Shown here piece by piece: positions 16,155 to 22,761 of a stretch of 38,182 nt of DNA. The translations under genes were made by a program, and so were the position numbers. Positions within the stretch are counted from its first letter, which is position 1. Each line of letters begins with the position of its first letter. Origin of the DNA: Chloroflexota bacterium (GTDB lineage Bacteria; Chloroflexota; Anaerolineae; Caldilineales; Caldilineaceae). Below the pieces are notes generated by a model that was given only the letters and a program-made list of their open reading frames with translations, made no database searches and was not told the origin of the DNA. The stretch is from NCBI GenBank assembly GCA_003577005.1, contig QEUW01000043.1, positions 1 through 38,182 on the forward strand, given 5' to 3'.

Positions 16155-17354
16155 TTGAACATTGTTGTGGTTGCACCGCGCTTCCCTTTTCCCTTGGATA
16201 AGGGCGATCGCCTGACCGTTTTTCATTTGTTGAAATATTTCTCACAACGGCATCAAGTCTCGCTGATCTGCTTTTTAGAAGCGGATCAGGACCCAGCTTG
16301 GGTCGAGAAGGTCGCACCGTTCTGTGCCCGGGTAGAAGTGATTCCGCTACGTAAGCTGCGGGCTTACGGCAATTGCGCCTTTGGTTTGTTGAGCCGAACA
16401 CCACTCCAAATCCAGTACTACGCCGACCCCAATGTAGCGCGGGCGGTACGCAGCGTAATCGATGAAATGAAACCCGATCTGCTCTATGCCCATACCATTC
16501 GCATGGGGCAGTATATCGAACCGTACCGTACCTACCCGCGTGTGCTAGCGATGCAGATCTCGATGACGCTCAATTATCGTCGTTTGGCTGAACGAGCGAG
16601 CAGTTGGCCAAGCAAATTTATGTTTGGCACCGAATACCGGAAAGTACGTGCGTTTGAGGCCGAGTTTGCCCGCCAATTCGACCGTGTGCTGTTGATTTCA
16701 AAACATGATCTGGCTGCCATTGACCAGGCGACGCCGCTCGATAACGTTTTCTTTAGCCCGCATGGAGTCGATTTCACCTATTTTGCACCGGATCCAGCCG
16801 TACAAAAAGAGCCCAATTCGCTGATCTTTACCGGCAACATGAATTATGCGCCCAACGTTGATGCTGCTCTCTACTTCTACTCTGAAATTTTCCCTTTTGT
16901 GCGGGAACAGCTACCGGTTGCTAAGTTGAAGATCGTCGGGGCTGATCCGGCTCCAGAAATTCTGGCCCTGAAACAAGACGCAGCCGTGCAAGTAACCGGG
17001 CGCGTGCCTGATCTGCGTGTCTACATGAAGCAAGCGTGCGTCGCCATCGACCCGCTGCGGGTGGGGGCCGGTTTGCAGAATAAGGTGCTCGAGGGAATGT
17101 CTATGGGGTTGCCGATGGTCATTACTTCGATCGCCAATGAAGGTATTCAGGCCGTTGACCAAGAAAATGTGTTCATCGCTGACTCACCTCGTGCGTTTGC
17201 CGATTGCGTTGTTACGCTGCTTACTGATCCTCGGCAACGCCAAATGCTCGGTGCGGCGGCGCGTGCTTTTATTCTCCAAAACTGGTCTTGGGAAAAGCAC
17301 TTCGCCGATCTGGAAGCGCTTTTTCACGACCTGGTAAATGCAAAGCACCACTAA
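16155..17354 (+). CDS. Family 4 glycosyltransferase, EpsH1/XrtA-system-like
   Basis: 399 aa, TTG start (N-terminus reads MNIVVVAPRFPFPLDKGDRL). The opening PFPLDKGDRL, the long N-terminal domain with QIYY-type segments and QISMTLNYRR, and the C-terminal GAGLQNKVLEGMSMGLPMVI followed by NEGI resemble the GT4 subgroup found with exosortase/PEP-CTERM EPS loci (TIGR03087-type). In that subgroup the EX7E motif is modified as here. It is last in the plus arm and is followed by a hairpin terminator shared with the convergent Wzz/BYK gene. Donor sugar unknown. No exosortase gene is seen in the window. Confidence 0.88.
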   Translation: MNIVVVAPRFPFPLDKGDRLTVFHLLKYFSQRHQVSLICFLEADQDPAWVEKVAPFCARVEVIPLRKLRAYGNCAFGLLSRTPLQIQYYADPNVARAVRSVIDEMKPDLLYAHTIRMGQYIEPYRTYPRVLAMQISMTLNYRRLAERASSWPSKFMFGTEYRKVRAFEAEFARQFDRVLLISKHDLAAIDQATPLDNVFFSPHGVDFTYFAPDPAVQKEPNSLIFTGNMNYAPNVDAALYFYSEIFPFVREQLPVAKLKIVGADPAPEILALKQDAAVQVTGRVPDLRVYMKQACVAIDPLRVGAGLQNKVLEGMSMGLPMVITSIANEGIQAVDQENVFIADSPRAFADCVVTLLTDPRQRQMLGAAARAFILQNWSWEKHFADLEALFHDLVNAKHH

Positions 17355-17362
17355 CCAAAGAG

Positions 17363-17393
17363 AAAGAGGGTAGACACCGTGTCCACCCTCTTT
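17363..17393. terminator. Bidirectional hairpin terminator between the convergent EPS arms
   Basis: AAAGAGGGTAGAC (17363-17375) pairs with GTCCACCCTCTTT (17381-17393), 13 positions with one mismatch and a 5-base loop. The A/T-rich ends give short U-runs on both strands. It sits 8 bases after one gene's stop and about 40 bases from the other's. Confidence 0.75.
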
Positions 17394-17432
17394 GATGTCT
17401 TGTAGTGAGCAACACTCAGGTCAAACAAAAGT

Positions 17433-19079
17433 CTATCCAATATGGGGCTTGGCGTAGGCTGGGTGCTGGGCAGGTTCCACGAGTGGGTCCGCAGCTGTCC
17501 GTTCGAACCGAGCAAAGAGCGCCAGCCGGTTCTTTGTTGATATTTTGTTAAGTACTGCCCCCAACATGTTGGCTTGGGTATCCTGCAAATTGACCACGGC
17601 TTGCCGAGCCACATCGCGGCGTGTCTGTCCTGCGGCCACCACCAAGAGGACGCCATCGACCCGGTTGGCTAAGACTGCGGCATCGGCTACCGTGACAGCC
17701 TGCGGTGTATCGATGAGGATCACATCTGCGAGTTCTGACAGCCCATCGAGTAACTGACCCATACGGCGGGAGCCCAGAAGCTCGGAGGGATTCATTGGCA
17801 GTGCCCCACTGACCAACACTTTCAGGTTTGGGATGAGCGTGTTACTCAAATAGGTCCGAAAATCCTGTTCTGGCCCCCGTAACACATAGGTCAGCAAATG
17901 AGTCAACCCGCCTTCATTGGGAAGCTGAAAGATATGCTGCTGCACCGGCTGTCGCAAGTTGGCGTCAACGATAATCGTTTTCAGCCCGGCTTGTGCCATG
18001 ACAAACCCTAGATTGGCAACGGTGATGCTCTTGCCGTCACCTACCATCGGGCTGGTGACCATGATGACCCGGCAGGATCGCTCTGTGGGCATAAACTGGA
18101 GTTTGCTGCGCAAGAGACGATAATCTTCTGAAGCGGGTGAAAAAGAGTCATGATTGACAAGCAGCAAATCCTGAAGGTCCTTGCCCTTAATCTGATGAAT
18201 AGCGCCTAGCGGCGCCAGCCCAAGCGTGCGGCTTAGTTCATCCGTTGTCTTGATCGTATTGTCCAGTAGTTCCAATACAACGACAAGGCCCAGTGCAAGA
18301 CAGAGACCGAGGAGCCCCGCAATCATCATGTTTAGCCCGACCCGTGGGCGCACGGGCGAAGAAGTTGCCTGGGCCGGCTCAACCACAGTCAGGTTGTTCA
18401 CTGCTTCCTGATTTTCAACCGTCTGTAGGAGTTGAGCGTAGTTTCCCTCCCACTCAGAGATAAGCCTATCAAGTGTGATGATTTGATTTTCGAGATCTCG
18501 GGTCTCGCTGACCGTAAGTTCGCCCAGCAGCCGGGTTTCTAGGGTATCAATTCGCTGCTGCCCAATCTCGATCTTGGATTGTAGGTTTTCAAGACGCTGC
18601 AAGACAAAGTTTCTGACCGCTTCACGCTCTTGGCTCTTGATTCCAGCCGGGCTGAGCAGGATCAACTGTTTGGCCACCTCGTCGGCGATCAAGCGAGCTT
18701 CTTCCGGCGAGCCAGCCTCTACTGTAATTTCAAGAAGTTGGGTCTCTCCTACTAGCCCAACACGCACACGACTCCGCAACTGCTGCCAAGATATGTCGAG
18801 ACCCAGGGCATCTATGGCACCCTGGAGAACCGGCTGACGCCGGGCTATATCCGCATAGGTCATAGCTAGTTGCTGGCTCGTTTGAATATCGGCTCTATTC
18901 AAGTTGGCAGCATGGATCGAGTGGCCGACCATCAGGCTAGCCTTTGCCGCATACACGGGGTCTTGCTGCTTGCTCAAGCCATAGCCGACCACAACCGCAG
19001 CCAGAGATAGCGCGACCAGGAGCCACCATCGCCTCAGGATAACGATCAGCAACGATCGCAACTCAACAAAATCACTCAC
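17433..19079 (-). CDS. Wzz-type polysaccharide co-polymerase fused to BY-kinase-like ATPase
   Basis: 548 aa, GTG start with AAGGAG 8 bases upstream. Membrane segments near residues 15-34 and 250-270 flank an external domain with heptad-like stretches (about 150-230), the Wzz layout. The cytoplasmic part has Walker A SPMVGDGKS (343-351), Walker A' IIVDANLRQP (369-378) and Walker B ILIDTP (454-459), as in CpsD/Wzc bacterial tyrosine kinases. The usual consensus is GEGKST and VDADLRRP, so two positions differ. The C-terminus lacks the normal tyrosine cluster; a single Tyr remains at 542. It probably controls chain length in the Wzx/Wzy pathway. Autokinase activity is doubtful. Last gene of the minus arm. 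Confidence 0.9.
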   Translation of the reverse strand: MSDFVELRSLLIVILRRWWLLVALSLAAVVVGYGLSKQQDPVYAAKASLMVGHSIHAANLNRADIQTSQQLAMTYADIARRQPVLQGAIDALGLDISWQQLRSRVRVGLVGETQLLEITVEAGSPEEARLIADEVAKQLILLSPAGIKSQEREAVRNFVLQRLENLQSKIEIGQQRIDTLETRLLGELTVSETRDLENQIITLDRLISEWEGNYAQLLQTVENQEAVNNLTVVEPAQATSSPVRPRVGLNMMIAGLLGLCLALGLVVVLELLDNTIKTTDELSRTLGLAPLGAIHQIKGKDLQDLLLVNHDSFSPASEDYRLLRSKLQFMPTERSCRVIMVTSPMVGDGKSITVANLGFVMAQAGLKTIIVDANLRQPVQQHIFQLPNEGGLTHLLTYVLRGPEQDFRTYLSNTLIPNLKVLVSGALPMNPSELLGSRRMGQLLDGLSELADVILIDTPQAVTVADAAVLANRVDGVLLVVAAGQTRRDVARQAVVNLQDTQANMLGAVLNKISTKNRLALFARFERTAADPLVEPAQHPAYAKPHIG

Positions 19080-19087
19080 GTTTACTT

Positions 19088-19093
19088 CTCCTT
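19088..19093 (-). promoter_or_regulatory. Strong ribosome binding site for the GTG start of wzz/BYK
   Basis: AAGGAG on the minus strand, 8 bases before the GTG at 19079. It decides the start of the gene. Confidence 0.65.
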
Positions 19094-19135
19094 ACGAGCG
19101 TGTAGTGCCCTTCCACAGCTCCGCTGGCTTTTACA

Positions 19136-20659
19136 TCAAGAACTGGCTCTCTTGGTCGAGAGACGGGGAACCGTCACCGCAGCAAATAAGTGAAGCAGTT
19201 CCATGATAAGTGCTCGACGTATCAAAAATGCGACACCGATGTAAATGATACCACCGAGCATGACCAATCCGCTAACAAAGACGAAGTCGGGTTGGCCAAG
19301 CATCATGTGACGCAAAGGTTGCTTTGCTGAAAATACCCCGAAGATCATTGCCGTGCCGGCCACGACAGCGGGAAGGATAGCGGGGACAACTTTGTGCGCC
19401 GTTCCAGGTAATAGTTGGTGGATTTGATAAATGTTGTAGATAAATCCGCAAATGTATGAGACAGTAACCGCAAGCGCCACTCCCTCGATGCCGTAAGGGA
19501 GCCACAGAAAGACCAAAGGCACCATCGTTACGGTTACTACCAATCCAACGCGCAAGTCAAACTCCGGCCGCCCGACTGCGCGGAACAGCGGTGAGGTTGT
19601 ACTTGCCATAGGGCGCACCAGAGCCATCAGTGTAAAAATCTGTAGCGTAGGGATCATCGGTATCCACTTCTCCCCCAGCAGCGTTGGGACCAGCTCTTGG
19701 GCAATGGCAAAGGTGCCCATCGCCAACGGGGCCATAATCAGGGCAGAGACGGCTATCCCCTTGATATATGCCCTTGACAGTCGCTCTGGATCGTCCTGAA
19801 TCTTGCGCAACGAAGGGAAGAGTACCGCACTGATAACTGTCGTGTTGATCCCACCGAGAATCCCGCGGGTGAGGCCGTAAGCTTTATCGTAAAAGCCAAG
19901 CGCCGTTGACCCTAGCACTCTGCCGACGAGCCAGTCGTCCCAGTTCGAGTTAAAGAAATTCATAAATCCGCCGCCCGTGCTCTTGAGCCCGTATTGCAGT
20001 AAGTCGCGTGCGACGCTCCAGTTCCAGGGTCGGGGAGTAAGCCAATCCCATCCTGGGCAGGTAAACCAAATGACAACCAACTGGGTGAAAGCACCGGCCA
20101 GCTTGCCGTAGACTAGACTCCATAGCCCAAAGCCGAAGAGAGCCAGAAACACGGCCACGACACTGTCCACGGCGTTAGAAATCAACATTGCCTTGCTGAT
20201 TTGGCCAAACTTCAACTCCTTTTTCAGGAGAGCCTCAGGCACCAAGGACAATCCATCGAGCACGATCAGCAGCGAAAGACCATGTAAAATAGGCGTGATG
20301 GTGGAGTTGCCCAAGAAGTTGGCAAAGAGGAGCGGTTGAACATTGACCAGGGTGAAGAAGGAGAGACTCGTAAACATACAAATTACAAATGCAGGGAATG
20401 CCACTTGATCACTGCCGAGCCTACTGTAAATGACCGACGATGTCATTCCCAAGTCTGTAAACAGCCGGGCTGTAGAAAACACAAGCATTGCCAACGCAAC
20501 AACGCCAAAGTCGCGTGGGTCAAGCAACCGTGCCAGAAAGACCATTCCGAGCATACTGACCAGGCGTACACCTATCGTGGCCACAGCCATGTAGATGCTG
20601 CTGAGTGCGGCCTGATTTTTTAAGTTCTGATTTGCAGGTTCAGCGGCCGGTGGCTTCAT
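19136..20659 (-). CDS. Wzx-like oligosaccharide flippase
   Basis: 507 aa from the ATG at 20657-20659. Longer readings upstream lie inside the asparagine-synthase-like gene and are rejected. The protein has 12-14 hydrophobic segments and the RfbX/MOP flippase pattern: LARLLDPRDFGVVALAMLVF near the N-terminus, LTDLGMTSSVIYSR-like text, GLWSLVYGKL, and LGSTALGFYDKAYGLTR in the middle. It would move undecaprenyl-linked repeat units across the membrane for the Wzy polymerase. Its ATG overlaps the stop of the upstream gene (ATGA), so the two are translationally coupled. It precedes wzz/BYK by 56 bases. Confidence 0.92.
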   Translation of the reverse strand: MKPPAAEPANQNLKNQAALSSIYMAVATIGVRLVSMLGMVFLARLLDPRDFGVVALAMLVFSTARLFTDLGMTSSVIYSRLGSDQVAFPAFVICMFTSLSFFTLVNVQPLLFANFLGNSTITPILHGLSLLIVLDGLSLVPEALLKKELKFGQISKAMLISNAVDSVVAVFLALFGFGLWSLVYGKLAGAFTQLVVIWFTCPGWDWLTPRPWNWSVARDLLQYGLKSTGGGFMNFFNSNWDDWLVGRVLGSTALGFYDKAYGLTRGILGGINTTVISAVLFPSLRKIQDDPERLSRAYIKGIAVSALIMAPLAMGTFAIAQELVPTLLGEKWIPMIPTLQIFTLMALVRPMASTTSPLFRAVGRPEFDLRVGLVVTVTMVPLVFLWLPYGIEGVALAVTVSYICGFIYNIYQIHQLLPGTAHKVVPAILPAVVAGTAMIFGVFSAKQPLRHMMLGQPDFVFVSGLVMLGGIIYIGVAFLIRRALIMELLHLFAAVTVPRLSTKRASS

Positions 20660-22506
20660 ATAGCAAACTGCTTTCTCCAGAGCGCAAATGTGACAATCGC
20701 GCAGATCTTTTGATAGTCGTTGCGTTTTCCTTCCCAATGATCTGCGACCAGACTGTCAACCTTTTCTACATTGAAGTAATCTTCCAGTAGTTCCTTTTGG
20801 TTCAGAATCTGCGCCACATACGACCGCGAACCGGTCCTAAGCCACTGATTGAAATCGAACGATGCTCTTTCATTGGGGAAGCTCAGCTTGGCCAAGTTTA
20901 GTCTTGAGAATAGCTGCTTGTTGAGACGCTTCTTTATGCGTACACTCAACTGCTGAAACCTGATATGGCGAGGCGAAGCATTCAATGGCAGCCCTGTTTT
21001 TGAATAAGGAACTGATGCAACCTGGGGCAGATGTTCTACAATCATCCTCTTGTAAAACCGTTGGTCAATCTTCAGCTCAGGCGGAACAGTGAGCGCAAAA
21101 TCTAACAATTGGTTCTCGGCAAAAGGATCTAGCACCCTCGAAAACTCTGATAGCACATTGATGTGTGTTGCAATAAAGCGTCGCTGCCGTTGGTGAAGGT
21201 CGCAATAGATCATTCGGTTGATCAGGCTACCTGTAGGGGCCGCTTCATACGTCCTACGGATGGAATTAAAGCTTTCGCCTTTTACGTTGCGGTAGATGGT
21301 GGGCTTTAGCAGCTTGGCCAGATCTTCTTCGCGAAAAATAGTTTGAAAAAAGCTTCGATGCAATACCTGTAGCGCCTGCGCCGTCGGAGCTTCTCGACAG
21401 AGGCTAGCAATCAGATTTGTGCCAGTAAGGGTGCCACCAAGAAATCCATTCATTGCATACTGAATCTTGTTCTCCTGCAAGAATGGGTCCAGGGCAAAGA
21501 TCCATGAGGTCGAACAATTGACAGAACCCTCCAAGCGCGCCACCGCCTCATCCGCGTACCTTGCCAGACAGTCTGAGCCGACGAAGAGAGCGGTATGGGT
21601 GTACCCTGCACTTTGTGCAATTGCTTTACCAGCCTCTATATCATTTGCCCCCGGCTCACCGATAGTCACCGCCCTCACACCTGAAGGTTGAACGGATTGG
21701 CTCAACACGCCGGCCAGGCAGCGAGAGTCCAGCCCGCCAGTCACCTGTAGCCCCATGTTCTCTCTGGCTTGTTTTCTGACCGCCTCCTGAACATGAAAAT
21801 AATACTGGTCCGCATAATCATCCTCACGCATAGCATTGCTTTGCTGTGAATGAAACGAATAGTCCCAGTAGCGGTGTAGCGAGACGCTTCCACTTTCGTA
21901 GGTAAGTACTGCCGCTTGTGGAATCACCTGGATACCCGCAAAAAGCGTGCGGTCATCAAGACAGTAATTTACCCCTAGAAAGTCAGCCAGGGCGACTTCA
22001 TTGATCGTTTTGTGAAAGGCAGGATGCCAGATAATGGCTTTACATTCCGACGCAAAGAGAAACTGGTCGCCGTTCATCCAATAATACAGCTTACCAAACC
22101 CGTACCGGTCATTGATGATCGTAAGCTTTTGCCCTGCATCTTCCCAGACAGCAATCACATAGATGCCATTGAGGTTGCATAAAGCACTGCATCCAAAGCG
22201 AAGATAGAGCCTCAGCAAGAGTTCGCCCAGTTTATACTGAGATGCGCTGGGGTCGCCGGCCTCCAAGAGCTTTGCACGCAGCTCCTCTCGACCATATATC
22301 TCACCAGTCGCAACAAGAATGGTGTTATCTTTTTCGGCAAAACCAACTTCATCATCAAGGGCAATGCAGCCGAAGGCAGCACGCTGCGTGACCCGTTTTT
22401 CCACCCGATACCACTCCTGGCGCCTTAACGGTTGGATCATGTTCCTGATCCAGGTCTCTAGCGTATCTTGCCGGTTTGGTGCAATGATGCCAACGACTCC
22501 AGGCAT
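20656..22506 (-). CDS. Asparagine-synthase-like amidotransferase lacking the catalytic Cys2
   Basis: 616 aa. The N-terminal Ntn-type glutaminase domain (about 1-210) shows GEIYGREEL, NDRYGFGKLYYW and FASECKAI, all typical of AsnB. The synthetase domain has the PP-loop variant TGGLDS at 256-261 (consensus SGGxDS). AsnB proteins start Met-Cys-Gly, where Cys is the glutaminase nucleophile. Here the start is MPGVVGIIAP, Pro at position 2. The start is fixed by AGGAG 5 bases upstream. Glutamine-dependent ammonia release should be lost; ATP-dependent amide formation could still use free ammonia or another partner. In EPS loci such proteins are thought to amidate uronic acids, which would fit the AlgD-like gene. 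Overlaps wzx by 4 bases. Confidence 0.87.
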   Translation of the reverse strand: MPGVVGIIAPNRQDTLETWIRNMIQPLRRQEWYRVEKRVTQRAAFGCIALDDEVGFAEKDNTILVATGEIYGREELRAKLLEAGDPSASQYKLGELLLRLYLRFGCSALCNLNGIYVIAVWEDAGQKLTIINDRYGFGKLYYWMNGDQFLFASECKAIIWHPAFHKTINEVALADFLGVNYCLDDRTLFAGIQVIPQAAVLTYESGSVSLHRYWDYSFHSQQSNAMREDDYADQYYFHVQEAVRKQARENMGLQVTGGLDSRCLAGVLSQSVQPSGVRAVTIGEPGANDIEAGKAIAQSAGYTHTALFVGSDCLARYADEAVARLEGSVNCSTSWIFALDPFLQENKIQYAMNGFLGGTLTGTNLIASLCREAPTAQALQVLHRSFFQTIFREEDLAKLLKPTIYRNVKGESFNSIRRTYEAAPTGSLINRMIYCDLHQRQRRFIATHINVLSEFSRVLDPFAENQLLDFALTVPPELKIDQRFYKRMIVEHLPQVASVPYSKTGLPLNASPRHIRFQQLSVRIKKRLNKQLFSRLNLAKLSFPNERASFDFNQWLRTGSRSYVAQILNQKELLEDYFNVEKVDSLVADHWEGKRNDYQKICAIVTFALWRKQFAI

Positions 22507-22511
22507 TCTAA

Positions 22512-22516
22512 CTCCT
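22512..22516 (-). promoter_or_regulatory. Ribosome binding site fixing the start of the AsnB-like gene
   Basis: AGGAG on the minus strand, 5 bases before the ATG at 22504-22506. It is important because it confirms that residue 2 is Pro rather than Cys. Confidence 0.7.
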
Positions 22517-22709
22517 ACAAAGAGACAGGGCAGCTCAAATGTAACTTACCTTGCAAGTGCAATGGACCCTGAGACCACTACGCCTCTGGCCAATGCACGC
22601 TTTTGCAATACCTGGGTGTAGATAAGTTGCTTCGGACGGATTCTAGCAGGTGCTCCAGCATTCAGGCTAACGCTGTGTGCGGTATAGCCTCAATGGACAG
22701 GATGGTTTT

Positions 22710-22742
22710 CCCCGCTGCGCCGCTACAAGCGGCGCAGCGGGG
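22710..22742. terminator. Perfect 15-bp GC-rich hairpin after the 954-aa protein gene
   Basis: CCCCGCTGCGCCGCT (22710-22724) pairs exactly with 22728-22742 across a 3-base loop. It lies about 20 bases beyond the stop of the minus-strand secreted protein. No U-run follows on the minus strand, so it is either an atypical terminator, an mRNA-stabilising 3' structure or a repeat unit. Confidence 0.6.
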
Positions 22743-22761
22743 CTTGACCATTCCCCCAAGC

